Origin: Paracoccus salipaludis
Lineage (GTDB): Bacteria > Pseudomonadota > Alphaproteobacteria > Rhodobacterales > Rhodobacteraceae
Reading direction: 5' to 3'
Length of the DNA stretch: 64,000 nucleotides
NCBI RefSeq assembly: GCF_002287065.1
Contig: NZ_NSJZ01000002.1
Coordinates: 124,001 to 188,000, forward strand
Part shown: positions 20,862 through 29,643 of the stretch, piece by piece
Position numbering within the stretch: position 1 is the stretch's first letter
Layout of the letters: every line of letters begins with the position of its first letter
Made by a program: the position numbers and the translations under genes
Notes under the pieces: model-generated
Databases searched by the model: none
What the model was told of the DNA's origin: nothing
Seen by the model: only the letters and a program-made list of their open reading frames with translations

Positions 20862-21449
20862 TCATCCCGCGCCGACCGCCCCGCGGACAAGTCCCCAGTA
20901 GTGGTCCGCGACCGCGCGGCGATCCAGCCGCCCGCCTTCGCGGAACCAGTTGGTGACGCCTGTCAGCATCCCGATCAGCGCCATTGTCGTCAGCCGGGGG
21001 TCGGCTAGGCGCATCGCCCCGGCCTCGGCCCCTGCGCGCAGGATTGCGGTCAGGCTGTCCTCGTAGCGCCCGCGCAGGGCGGCCACCGCGGCGAAGTTGG
21101 CGGGAGAAAGGTTCCGCAGCTCCATGTAGCTGAGGAACACGGCGTCGGCATGGTCCAGCGAATAGGCGATGTGGAAGCGCACAAAGGCCTCAAGCCGTTC
21201 CAGCGGCGGGGCGTCGGGGCCGTCCTTCCAGGCGGCCAGCAGGTTTTCCATGTGATCCGTCAGCAGGTTCGCCAGCAGCGCCTGCTTGTCGGGGGTATAG
21301 GCGTAAAGCGCGCCCGCCTGCACGCCCACCGTTGCCGCGATCTGGCGCATGGACACGGCCGCATAGCCGTGGCGCGCGAACAGCCGCAGGGCTGCGTCGC
21401 GGACAAGCGGGCCGGTGATCTCGGCGCGGGAACCTGTGGTGCGGGCCAT
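20862..21449 (-). CDS. TetR-family transcriptional regulator
   Basis: 195 residues. The N-terminal helix-turn-helix (ALRLFARHGYAAVSMRQIAA, then VGVQAGALYAYTPDKQALL) is typical of TetR/AcrR. The ligand-binding domain is all-helical and not assignable to a substrate. It is directly upstream of dnaG on the same strand, so it may share its transcript. Targets unknown; no clear palindromic operator was seen next to it. Confidence 0.88.
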   Translation of the reverse strand: MARTTGSRAEITGPLVRDAALRLFARHGYAAVSMRQIAATVGVQAGALYAYTPDKQALLANLLTDHMENLLAAWKDGPDAPPLERLEAFVRFHIAYSLDHADAVFLSYMELRNLSPANFAAVAALRGRYEDSLTAILRAGAEAGAMRLADPRLTTMALIGMLTGVTNWFREGGRLDRRAVADHYWGLVRGAVGAG

Positions 21450-21500
21450 GGCCGGGGTGTAGGCCGAAGCGGGTCCGGGGGAAAGGCCACGGTCGCGGGC

Positions 21501-23501
21501 TCAGCGCCGCCAGATCCAGCTGTGGCCGGACAGCGCCCCCTGCGCCTTGGCGAGCCAGCGCAGACCGGGGCCGCCCAGCGCCAGCCCGGGGTCCGACAGG
21601 CGGTCCACCGCGACCTCGACCGGGCAGGGCAGGCCCGAAACCGGATCGCGGTAGCGCGGATAGGCGACCAGCGCCGCATGGACCAGCGTTTCAAGGTCGA
21701 TTCGCGCCTGCCTGCGCGCGGGCACGGGCCCCAGATCGCGCGTCAGCCCCCAGCCCGCATAGAAGGGCGCCCCGAGCGTGGTGACGGGGCGGCCGCGAAT
21801 CAGCGCCTCGAAGCCAAGGGTCGAGGTGATGGTCCAGACCTCGTCCGCCGCGTCGATCAGCGCGGCGGCGGGGGCCTTGGCCGCAACCACGTCGGCGAGG
21901 CCCGCGAGTTCCCCTTCGGGGATCGCGCCGGGGCGCAGGCCGGCCTCGACATCCGGGTGGGGCTTCCAGACGATCAGCGCCCCGGGGTTCGCGGCCCGCG
22001 CGCGCCTGAGCAGGGCAAGGTTGGTGCGTTCGGCTCCCGCGCCCAGGCGGATCGAGGCGTCGTCCTCGACCTGGCCCGGCACGAGGATCACGGGGCGGCC
22101 GTCGCGCGGGATCGGGGGCAGGTCGCCCGACAGGTTGTATTTCGTCAGCGCCCCTTCGCGCAGCCGGGCGATCAGGGCCTGCGCGCGGGCGCGTCCGCCG
22201 GGCGGCAGGGGCTGGGCGATCAGGTGTTCAAGGTCGCTGTCGCGGGTCGGATCATAGTAGATGCCGCGTCCGTCCGCGACCAGCGACAGCGGCGGGACCA
22301 GTTCCGCCCCCAAGCCGCGCGAGCGCAGGAAGCCGTCCTCGACCCGCAGCGCCTGCGGCACCGCGCCTGCCCGGTTCGCCCAGGCCAGCGTCACGGCGGC
22401 CGAGGGGCGGCGGGTGAAGCGCACCCCGCGTCCGTCGCCGAAGAACCCGGCAATGGTGCGCCGCTTCCACAGGCGGATGCCGAGGGCCAGATGCCCGTCG
22501 CGGTCCTGCCGGAAGGCCCGCGCCTCGGCCTCGAGCTGGCGGATCGCGCCTTCCAGGTCGGTCAGGCGGTCGCGGCAGGGGTCATACCAGACCGGCGCCA
22601 TCAGGTGCGTCGCGGCGAACAGCGCGGGCAGGGTGGTCCGCCCCATGCGGCGCGGCACGGGCGCCTCGTCGGCGCTGAGGCCCCAGCCCGCATAGAAGGG
22701 CTGGCCGAACAGGCGCGGCCGGTGGCCCGCCAGCATCGCCTCGTAGCCAAGCTGGGAACTCACGGCATAGACGGCGGCCGCATCCCCGACCAGCCGCCAG
22801 GGCGAGACCGGGGCGTCGCACAGGATGTCCCCGCTTTGCAGGTCGGCGGGGCCGAGATGCCCGCGGCGCAGGCCCGCGGCGGTTTCGGGATGGGTGCGCA
22901 GGACGATGCGCGCGCCGGGGTTCTCGTCGCGCGCCGCCTCGAGCATCCGCATGAAGGTTTCGCGGCCCGCCCCCCGCAGCGAGGCGTCGCCGCGCGTCTG
23001 GTCGATCACCAGCACATAGCCGGGCTCGGCCGCGCGCAGGTCCGGCAGATGGGCGTTGTATTTCGACAGGTCCGCCGCGCGCAGCCGCGCGAGCGCCGCC
23101 ATCGCCTCCTCGCCCCGCGCCATGGCCTCGGGCGAGGCCGCCAGCGTCTCGATCAGCGAGGGAACGGACGGGTCGAAATGTAGCCCCTCGGGGTCGATCA
23201 GCAGGCCGACGGGGCCGCGCCGCCCGACCGGGCTGCGGTCGCGCCCCGGCAGGACGGACCGCAGAAAGGCATCCTCGACCGTGACCACCTGCGCGCCGGT
23301 GCGCGCGGCAAGCGCCCGGCCGCGCCAGGCGGTGGGGCTTGCGCCCCAGATGCCCACGGCCTCGCCCTCGTCCGGCCGCCCGACGGCCAGCCGCCAGCCC
23401 GCCAGGTTCAGGATGCGCCGCAGCCGGGGCCTGGCGAAGAATCCGCCGTTCAGGACGAACAGCCGCCGTTGGCCCGAGCGCTCGGGCGGCTGTTCCGTCA
23501 T
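21501..23501 (-). CDS. kpsC: Capsule beta-Kdo transferase KpsC
   Basis: Adds beta-linked Kdo residues to the phosphatidylglycerol-Kdo linker that anchors group 2 capsules. 666 residues made of two similar halves. Each half has AFLRS or GFLRSR (VEDAFLRSVLPGR and VEDGFLRSRGLG), LVIDQTRGDAS or LVPGQVEDDASI, and FYAGWGL blocks, matching the two Kdo-transferase domains of KpsC. The ATG at 23501 lies 3 bases past the stop of the export-protein gene, so they are co-transcribed. The frame is open further upstream but overlaps that gene. Confidence 0.93.
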   Translation of the reverse strand: MTEQPPERSGQRRLFVLNGGFFARPRLRRILNLAGWRLAVGRPDEGEAVGIWGASPTAWRGRALAARTGAQVVTVEDAFLRSVLPGRDRSPVGRRGPVGLLIDPEGLHFDPSVPSLIETLAASPEAMARGEEAMAALARLRAADLSKYNAHLPDLRAAEPGYVLVIDQTRGDASLRGAGRETFMRMLEAARDENPGARIVLRTHPETAAGLRRGHLGPADLQSGDILCDAPVSPWRLVGDAAAVYAVSSQLGYEAMLAGHRPRLFGQPFYAGWGLSADEAPVPRRMGRTTLPALFAATHLMAPVWYDPCRDRLTDLEGAIRQLEAEARAFRQDRDGHLALGIRLWKRRTIAGFFGDGRGVRFTRRPSAAVTLAWANRAGAVPQALRVEDGFLRSRGLGAELVPPLSLVADGRGIYYDPTRDSDLEHLIAQPLPPGGRARAQALIARLREGALTKYNLSGDLPPIPRDGRPVILVPGQVEDDASIRLGAGAERTNLALLRRARAANPGALIVWKPHPDVEAGLRPGAIPEGELAGLADVVAAKAPAAALIDAADEVWTITSTLGFEALIRGRPVTTLGAPFYAGWGLTRDLGPVPARRQARIDLETLVHAALVAYPRYRDPVSGLPCPVEVAVDRLSDPGLALGGPGLRWLAKAQGALSGHSWIWRR

Positions 23502-23503
23502 CC

Positions 23504-24658
23504 TCAGTTGGCGAGGTTGCTCAGCGAGTTCGCGCTGTTGGCGCTGCCGGTGATGGCGCCGAGGGTCTTCTGCCACTGCACATAGGGCGCTTCGGTCACG
23601 TAAACCGTGTCGCCGTCGCGGATCAGGAAGTCGCGGGCCAGGAACAGCCCGTTCGGCCGCGTCAGGTCCAGAACATAGGCCATGCGCTGGTCGCCATAGA
23701 CATCCTGGCCCAGCACGTTGCGGGCCACCGACTGCGGCTCGTCGCGCAGCACGAAGACGCCCGTCGGGTCGGCGAGGTTCGAGCTGAGGCCGCCCACCAT
23801 GGCGATGGCCTCGATGGCGTTGATCTCCTCGGACCCCAGCGGAACCTTGGTCTGCCCGCCCAGCGCGCCCAGGGCGGTGAAGCTGCGCTGGTCCTCTTCC
23901 ACCAGGATCACGTCGCCGGGGCGCAGCGCCACGTCGTTGCGCGGGTTGGCGTAAAGGTCGCGCAGCCAGACGCGGCCGGTGCTGTTGCCGCGCTTGACCG
24001 TCACGACCGCGATTTCGGGATCGATGGTGACGCCGCCCGCCTGCGCCAGCATCGCCGACAGGGTGCGGGTCGGGCGCTCGATCGGGAAGACGCCCTGGCC
24101 GCCGACCTTGCCCATGACGGACACGGTGGCGCCGTTGCCGGCGACGCGCGTCACGGTCACCTGCGGGTCGGGGGTCTGGGTTTCCAGCTGCCGCGTGATG
24201 ATCTGGCGCAGCTCGTCCGGCGTGTTGCCCGACGCGCGCACCCGGCCCGCGTAGGGCACGAAGATATAGCCGCCGCTGTCCACCTGCAGTTCCTGCAGCG
24301 CCGTGTTCGACTGGCCCATGGATGCCAGCAGCCCGTCGTCCACGTTTTCCCAGATCGTCAGGCCCAGGACGTCGCCCGGCCGGATCTCGTCCGCGCCCAC
24401 GGTGCCTGCGGCCAGGAAGTCCGACCCGAAGCCGTAGGTGGGCGTATAGGAGGACGCCCGCGCCACGTGGTCGTTCACGTAAAGGACATGCGTGTTGCCG
24501 CCCCGGTCAACCGAGCCCTTGTAGATCTCGTTCTTGTTCGGGCCCGAGCGGGGAAGGGAGCAGGCAGCCAGAAGCGCCATCGACGACAGCGCCGCGATCC
24601 GAAGGGCAACCCGCATGGCGCCGCCCCGTGCGGCGGGGGTGAGGGAAAGGTCAGCCAA
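23504..24658 (-). CDS. Outer-membrane polysaccharide export lipoprotein (Wza/KpsD-like)
   Basis: OPX-family periplasmic/outer-membrane channel for capsule export. A signal peptide with lipobox LLAAC is followed by the polysaccharide export (PES) domain (IRPGDVLGLTIWENV) and two SLBB-type domains. A TTG at 24658 is preceded by AGGAGA with 7-base spacing and is taken as the start (384 residues, lipidated Cys33). The ATG at 24616 (370 residues) has a poorer ribosome site but gives a more standard signal peptide. Sits between kpsC and kpsS. Confidence 0.9.
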   Translation of the reverse strand: MADLSLTPAARGGAMRVALRIAALSSMALLAACSLPRSGPNKNEIYKGSVDRGGNTHVLYVNDHVARASSYTPTYGFGSDFLAAGTVGADEIRPGDVLGLTIWENVDDGLLASMGQSNTALQELQVDSGGYIFVPYAGRVRASGNTPDELRQIITRQLETQTPDPQVTVTRVAGNGATVSVMGKVGGQGVFPIERPTRTLSAMLAQAGGVTIDPEIAVVTVKRGNSTGRVWLRDLYANPRNDVALRPGDVILVEEDQRSFTALGALGGQTKVPLGSEEINAIEAIAMVGGLSSNLADPTGVFVLRDEPQSVARNVLGQDVYGDQRMAYVLDLTRPNGLFLARDFLIRDGDTVYVTEAPYVQWQKTLGAITGSANSANSLSNLAN

Positions 24659-24760
24659 GTCCAGGTCTCCTGTCCACCGGGCGATTCTTGGTCGCGCCGT
24701 CTTGTTCTCTTGTGATCGTCTTTACCCGCTGCGCCGGGGCGTATCCAGAAAAAGCATGGT

Positions 24761-26098
24761 TTACCGGTCGCGCCCGTCCATCTGTTGCCGAGAGCGCGCA
24801 TGCCCGCCTTCGAGCGCGGCATAAGGATCCTGCGGGTCCAGCATCATGTCCACCACCAGCCGCAGGGCATGGGCGCGCGACCGCGCCGCGTAGAATCCGC
24901 CCGGCACCTGGCAGGTGTCCAGCAGGTAGTTGCGGTAATCGCGGTAGCGCGCCTGGTCGGGCGGCAGGGGGCGGCGCAGAAACTCGTCGAGGCTCTGGTC
25001 CGACACAAGGCCGGGCTTGGCATAAACCGACCGCCCCATCGCCTTGACCGGCAGTCCCCGCCACAGCGCCTGCTGCGCCGCGGTCGAGTTGATCGTCACC
25101 GCCGAGCGCGCCTGCGACAGAAGCCCCGCCAGCTTGCCACCCTGCACCAGATGCACCCGGTCGGCGAGTCCCAGCGCCTGCGCCTGGGCGATGATGGCGG
25201 CCTGCAGCGCCGCGCGCCCGTCTTCCAGCGGATGGGCCTTGAAGACGATGTGGTGATGGCGGGGCGCGGCGCGGGCAAAGGCTTCCAGCACCTCGGCGGT
25301 GAACTCGGACATGGTGCGATAATGCGAATGCGCGCGGAAGCTCGAATCATGTTCAAGCTGCATCAGCACCAGGACATAGGGAAAGCCCGCCGCGCGGATG
25401 CGGCGCGCCTGCCGCCACCGGCGGGCGGCATGGACCGGCGACAGCAGAAGGCGCGCGAGGTTCAGCCGGAACTCGCGCGCCAGCGTGATGTCGCGGTGCG
25501 AGGTGAAGCCGGGGTAGCGCCGGTTCGCCGTCAGCACGAGGAAATGGTAAAGCGCGCCGTAGAACTTGTGCTGGCGCATGTCGCCCCACTGCGCGGGCGG
25601 GCGGTTCACGTCCGCCCCGAAGACGCGCTGCACGGCGCGCATCCGGTCCAGGCTGACCTCCATCAGCGCCGAATAGCCGTTCGCGCCGCCGCGCTCATAG
25701 GTGATCCAGAAGGGGCGGAGATAGCCTTCCTCGAAGACATGCAGCGTCAGGCCGTCGCGGGTGGCGGCGGCGCGCGCCGCCGCGTGGACCGGGCGCACGT
25801 CGCCGTAAAGCACGATGTCGGTGACGCCCTTCTCGGCGATCAGCCGGTCCAGGTGGGCGGGCCATCCGTCGGGGCCGCCGGAATGGGGGATGAAAAACTC
25901 GCGCTCGCGCCAGAAGAACTCGTCGCCCGCGTTGAAGCCGACGCGCCAGACGGTGGCGCCCGCCGCGCGAAGCAGCCGCCCCAGCCGGTCGAAGAACGGC
26001 CCGTGGGGTCCTTGCAGCAGCAGGAAGACCCGCCGCTCGGGGGGCAGTTCCGCGGTCCGGGACAGGGAACAGGACAGGCCGGGCGCGCGCGCGTTCAT
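24761..26098 (-). CDS. kpsS: Capsule polysaccharide biosynthesis protein KpsS
   Basis: Transfers the first beta-Kdo to phosphatidylglycerol in group 2 capsule assembly; cytoplasmic, membrane-associated. 445 residues with the KpsS pattern: VFLLLQGPHGPFFDRLGRLL at the start, then HVFEEGYLRPFWITYERGG, HHIVFKAHPLEDG, and a C-terminal AVTINSTAAQQALWRGLPVK block. The ATG at 26098 starts just before the domain; a longer frame to 26158 is possible. Probably the first gene of a kpsS-OPX-kpsC transcript. The ABC exporter genes (kpsM, kpsT, kpsE) are not in this window. Confidence 0.9.
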   Translation of the reverse strand: MNARAPGLSCSLSRTAELPPERRVFLLLQGPHGPFFDRLGRLLRAAGATVWRVGFNAGDEFFWREREFFIPHSGGPDGWPAHLDRLIAEKGVTDIVLYGDVRPVHAAARAAATRDGLTLHVFEEGYLRPFWITYERGGANGYSALMEVSLDRMRAVQRVFGADVNRPPAQWGDMRQHKFYGALYHFLVLTANRRYPGFTSHRDITLAREFRLNLARLLLSPVHAARRWRQARRIRAAGFPYVLVLMQLEHDSSFRAHSHYRTMSEFTAEVLEAFARAAPRHHHIVFKAHPLEDGRAALQAAIIAQAQALGLADRVHLVQGGKLAGLLSQARSAVTINSTAAQQALWRGLPVKAMGRSVYAKPGLVSDQSLDEFLRRPLPPDQARYRDYRNYLLDTCQVPGGFYAARSRAHALRLVVDMMLDPQDPYAALEGGHARSRQQMDGRDR

Positions 26099-26285
26099 GA
26101 AAGGATCCAGCCCAGGCGGAGAAGCGGCATGTGAAGTAGACGGGGGCGAAGCTGCCAAAAGGTTAATAAACGTGGCGCCGGCCGGGTCAACCGGTCGGAA
26201 TGCCGCGGGTGCGGCAAGGCTTGCACCCGACGCGCAGGGCGGTCATCGTGTCGGCTCGATGCCAGGATAGCAGGGGCGGCCCGAG

Positions 26286-26879
26286 ATGTTCACCGGAATC
26301 ATCACCGACGTCGGCACGGTCGCCGCGGTCGAGATGCGCGGCGACATGCGCGCGCGCGTTGCCTGCAACTACGACATGGGCGGCGTGGACATGGGCGCCT
26401 CGATCGCCTGCGACGGCATCTGCCTGACCGTGGTGGCCAAGGGGCCGGACTGGTTCGAGGTGGACATCTCGGCCGAAACGCTGGCGCGCACCAACATCGG
26501 CGCGCAGGGCTGGCGCGCGGGGCAGCGCATCAACCTGGAACGCGCCCTGCGGGTCGGCGACGAACTGGGGGGGCACATTGTGTCGGGCCACGTGGACGGC
26601 ATCGCCCGCGTGGTAGGCGCCAGGGACGAGGGCGACAGCCTGCGGCTGAGCTTCGAGGCGCCGCCGGGACTTGCGCGCTTCATCGCGCCCAAGGGCTCGG
26701 TCGCGCTGAACGGCACCTCGCTGACCGTGAACGAGGTCGAGGGCAACCGTTTCGGCGTGAACCTGATCCCCCATACCCGCGCCGTGACGACCTGGGGCGA
26801 GGTCGCCGAGGGGGACCTGGTCAACCTCGAGATCGACACCCTGGCGCGCTATGTCGCGCGTCTGGCAGAGGCGGGATAG
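26286..26879 (+). CDS. ribE: Riboflavin synthase alpha chain
   Basis: Dismutates two 6,7-dimethyl-8-ribityllumazines to riboflavin. 197 residues with two lumazine-binding barrels. The first begins MFTGIITDVGTVAAVE, and the second starts near HIVSGHVDGIARVVG and contains SLTVNEVEGNRFGVNLIPHT. First gene of a ribE-ribBA-ribH-nusB series. I looked for an FMN riboswitch in the leader and found none. Confidence 0.96.
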   Translation: MFTGIITDVGTVAAVEMRGDMRARVACNYDMGGVDMGASIACDGICLTVVAKGPDWFEVDISAETLARTNIGAQGWRAGQRINLERALRVGDELGGHIVSGHVDGIARVVGARDEGDSLRLSFEAPPGLARFIAPKGSVALNGTSLTVNEVEGNRFGVNLIPHTRAVTTWGEVAEGDLVNLEIDTLARYVARLAEAG

Positions 26880-27073
26880 GGCCAGCGCAAGCCGGGGCGC
26901 GGCCCCCGGCCGGGCTTCGGCCGCCGCTTGGCGGGAACCGTCCGCCGGGCTGCCGCGGGGCGCTGCGCGGGCCCGTGACGTCCCGGACCGTCGGGGGGGC
27001 CGGTCGCTTGACATCTTTCGTTGGATGGCGGCTTGGGCTAAGCCTCGCCCGAACGCGCTGCAGGAAGCTTGAG

Positions 27074-28186
27074 ATGCATTACGAACAGCCGGGGCCCGTC
27101 GAGCGCGACTGGTCTGACGCCATTTCCTCGATCGAGGAGATCATCGAGGATGCCCGCAACGGCCGCATGTTCATCCTGGTGGACCACGAGGACCGCGAGA
27201 ACGAGGGCGACCTGATCGTTCCCGCGCAGATGGCGACCCCCGATGCGATCAACTTCATGGCGACCCACGGCCGCGGGCTGATCTGCCTGGCGCTGCCGGG
27301 GGCGCGCATCGACGCCCTCGGGCTGCCGCTGATGAGCCCCAAGAACTCCAGCCGGCACGAGACCGCCTTCACCCTGTCGATCGAGGCGCGCGAAGGCGTG
27401 ACGACCGGGATTTCCGCCCATGACCGCGCCCGCACCGTTTCGGTCGCCATCGACCCGACCAAGGGCGCGGGCGACATCGCCACGCCCGGCCATGTCTTCC
27501 CCCTGCGCGCCCGCGACGGCGGCGTGCTGGTCCGCGCGGGCCATACCGAGGCCGCCGTGGACATCGCCCGGCTGGCCGGGCTGAACCCTTCGGGCGTGAT
27601 CTGCGAGATCATGAAGGACGACGGCTCGATGGCCCGGCTGCCCGACCTTGTGGCATTCGCGCAGAAGCACGGGCTGAAGATCGGCACCATCAGCGACCTG
27701 ATCGCTTATCGGCGCCGCCACGACAACCTGATCGCGGAACGCGACGCCCGCACCGTCACCTCGGTCCACGGCGGCGAATGGATGATGCGCGTCTTCGCCG
27801 ACGAGGCGCAGGGCGCCGAGCATATCGTGCTGAGCAAGGGCGACCTGACCACCCCGGACCCCGTGCTGGTCCGCATGCATTCGCTGGACCCGCTGCATGA
27901 CGTGCTGGGGATCGGCCGCCCCGGCGACCTGCCCGCGGCCATGCGCATGATCGCGTCCGAGGGCAGGGGCGTGGTGGTCCTGCTCAGGGATCTTTCGCCC
28001 AAGCTGCCGCACTTGGGCGAGGCCTCGCCCCACACGCTGCGCCAGTACGGGGTGGGGGCGCAGATCCTCGCCGCGCTGGGCATTCACGAACTGGTGCTGC
28101 TGACGAACACCGCGCCGCTCAAGGTGGTGGGGCTTGACGGCTATGGCCTTGCCATCCATTCCACCCGTCCCATCCCGCAGGACTGA
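27074..28186 (+). CDS. ribB: 3,4-dihydroxy-2-butanone-4-phosphate synthase with a degenerate GTP cyclohydrolase II domain
   Basis: 370 residues. The N-terminal DHBP synthase domain is intact (DHEDRENEGDLI, THGRGLICLAL, and HETAFTLSIEAREGVTTGIS). The C-terminal part (about residues 215-370) has the GTP cyclohydrolase II fold, but the zinc-binding cysteines and GSxxCxCG-type loop are replaced by HSLDPLHDVLGIG. It should therefore make dihydroxybutanone phosphate but not open GTP. A separate ribA is expected elsewhere. The ATG at 27074 is favoured over the longer frame. Confidence 0.92.
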   Translation: MHYEQPGPVERDWSDAISSIEEIIEDARNGRMFILVDHEDRENEGDLIVPAQMATPDAINFMATHGRGLICLALPGARIDALGLPLMSPKNSSRHETAFTLSIEAREGVTTGISAHDRARTVSVAIDPTKGAGDIATPGHVFPLRARDGGVLVRAGHTEAAVDIARLAGLNPSGVICEIMKDDGSMARLPDLVAFAQKHGLKIGTISDLIAYRRRHDNLIAERDARTVTSVHGGEWMMRVFADEAQGAEHIVLSKGDLTTPDPVLVRMHSLDPLHDVLGIGRPGDLPAAMRMIASEGRGVVVLLRDLSPKLPHLGEASPHTLRQYGVGAQILAALGIHELVLLTNTAPLKVVGLDGYGLAIHSTRPIPQD

Positions 28187-28192
28187 CCCGCC

Positions 28193-28753
28193 ATGGCCGC
28201 GCTGACCGAACATTACACCTTGCCCGTTCCCGCCTTCGACGCGCCGGTGCGGCTGCTGATCGTTGTGGCGCCCTATTACCGCGCCATCGCCGACGACCTG
28301 ATCGCCGGCGCCAGGGCCGCGGCCGAGGGGGCAGGCGCGACCATCGACCTGATCGAGGTTCCGGGCGCGCTCGAGATCCCGACCGCCATCGCCATGGCCG
28401 GCCGGCTCGCGCAATACGACGGCTATGTCGCGCTGGGCTGCGTGATCCGGGGCGAGACGACGCATTACGACACCGTCTGCAACGACAGCTCGCGCGGGCT
28501 GACGCTGCTGGGGCTGCAGGGGCTTTGCATCGGCAACGGCATCCTGACGGTGGAAAACATGGACCAAGCCGTGGTCCGCGCCGATCCGCAGGACCAGAAC
28601 AAGGGCGGCGGGGCCGCCGCCGCCGCGTTGCACCTGATCGCGCTGCAACGCCGCTGGTCAGGCACAAGGCGCCCGGTCGGCTTCGGCCGCGACGAGGGGC
28701 CGCGCGACGTGATCCGGCTCGCGGGCGAGCTGGACGGTTCGGCCCAAGGATGA
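28193..28753 (+). CDS. ribH: 6,7-dimethyl-8-ribityllumazine synthase
   Basis: Condenses the pyrimidine intermediate with dihydroxybutanone phosphate; the cage-forming enzyme of riboflavin synthesis. 186 residues with LIEVPGALEIP, LGCVIRGETTHYD and NGILTVENMDQA motifs, the His of GETTH being catalytic. About 25 residues longer at the C-terminus than typical. Starts 6 bases after ribB and overlaps nusB by 4 bases (ATGA), so the genes are translationally coupled. Confidence 0.95.
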   Translation: MAALTEHYTLPVPAFDAPVRLLIVVAPYYRAIADDLIAGARAAAEGAGATIDLIEVPGALEIPTAIAMAGRLAQYDGYVALGCVIRGETTHYDTVCNDSSRGLTLLGLQGLCIGNGILTVENMDQAVVRADPQDQNKGGGAAAAALHLIALQRRWSGTRRPVGFGRDEGPRDVIRLAGELDGSAQG

Positions 28754-29229
28754 GCGACGTGTCCCAGAATCCCCGCCCCAACCGCCGCGCGCTCAGCGCG
28801 GCCGCACGCGTCTATGCCGTGCAGGCCCTGTTCCAGATGGAGGCCGCCGACCAGTCCGCCGACCGCGTCGTGCGCGAGTTCGCCAACTGGCGCATCGGCG
28901 TCGATTATGACGAGGGCACCTCGCCCGAGGCCGACGAGGACCTGTTCGAGCGGATCGTGGACGGCGCCGTGAACTGGCAGGCGCGCATCGACCAGATGAC
29001 CGACCGCGCGCTGGTCGCCAAGTGGCCCATCGACCGCATCGACCCGGTCCTGCGCGCGGTCTTCCGCGCGGCGGGGTCCGAGCTTGTGGGCGCGGACACG
29101 CCGCCCCGCGTGGTCATTTCCGAATATGTCGCGGTGGCCGACGCCTTCTTCCCCGAGGGAAAGGAAGCCCGCTTCGTGAACGCCGTGCTGGACCACATGG
29201 CCCGCGCCGCCCGCCCCGAGGCATTTTGA
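28750..29229 (+). CDS. nusB: Transcription antitermination factor NusB
   Basis: Binds boxA RNA with NusE (S10) to support rRNA antitermination. 159 residues. All-helical, with RRALSAAARVYAVQALFQME at the start and PPRVVISEYVAVADAFFPEGK plus FVNAVLDHMAR at the end, the usual NusB signature. The ATG at 28750 overlaps the ribH stop. ribH followed by nusB is a widespread arrangement. Confidence 0.95.
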   Translation: MSDVSQNPRPNRRALSAAARVYAVQALFQMEAADQSADRVVREFANWRIGVDYDEGTSPEADEDLFERIVDGAVNWQARIDQMTDRALVAKWPIDRIDPVLRAVFRAAGSELVGADTPPRVVISEYVAVADAFFPEGKEARFVNAVLDHMARAARPEAF

Positions 29230-29284
29230 TCCCTCGGGGGCGGTGACAGGCCCCGCGCGGACCCCTACATATCAGGAGTCACGC

Positions 29285-29611
29285 ATGGGAGGTCGCGCGA
29301 TGCCCGAACTCATCCGCCTTTACATCCGCAACATCTTCTTCGGTTTCCTGCTGGCGCTGGTCTTCACGGCGGCGCTGGTCGTGCTGGACGTCGCGAACCT
29401 GCGCCACCTGACGCTGGAAACCTCGGGCGGCTGGCTGGCCTTGGGGCTGCTGGTCGTCTTCAACACCATTGTCTTCGCGGGCGTGCAGTTCGCCATCGCG
29501 ATCATGCGCATGGCCGAACCCGAGGACGGCCCCCGCGGCGGCAAGCGCGCGCCGGTGGCCGAGCCCGAACCGGTGCTGGCGCCTGCGCCCGCCGCGTCCC
29601 GACGCCGCTGA
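29285..29611 (+). CDS. Small two-helix inner-membrane protein
   Basis: 108 residues with two transmembrane helices (roughly residues 16-38 and 54-76) and a charged, proline-rich cytoplasmic tail (EPEPVLAPAPAASRRR). The layout resembles LapA-type small membrane proteins, but no firm family is claimed. The ATG at 29285 has AGGAG seven bases upstream, better than the internal ATG at 29300. It follows nusB by 55 bases and is closed by a perfect hairpin at 29622-29643. Confidence 0.7.
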   Translation: MGGRAMPELIRLYIRNIFFGFLLALVFTAALVVLDVANLRHLTLETSGGWLALGLLVVFNTIVFAGVQFAIAIMRMAEPEDGPRGGKRAPVAEPEPVLAPAPAASRRR

Positions 29612-29621
29612 GCGGGAGGGC

Positions 29622-29643
29622 GCCGGGGCAGTTTCGCCCCGGC
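29622..29643 (+). terminator. Hairpin after the small membrane protein gene
   Basis: Perfect 8-base arms GCCGGGGC and GCCCCGGC around a 6-base loop, 10 bases past the stop codon. No immediate T-run (TTTT appears 11 bases later), so it is an imperfect intrinsic terminator. Confidence 0.5.

Noticed and set aside
20855..20890. Earlier start for dnaG at 20890
   Set aside because: It overlaps the 3' end of the TetR gene and adds residues outside the primase domain.
26099..26285. FMN riboswitch before ribE, also considered at 26880-27073
   Set aside because: None of the conserved FMN-element segments could be found; both gaps look like ordinary GC-rich spacers.
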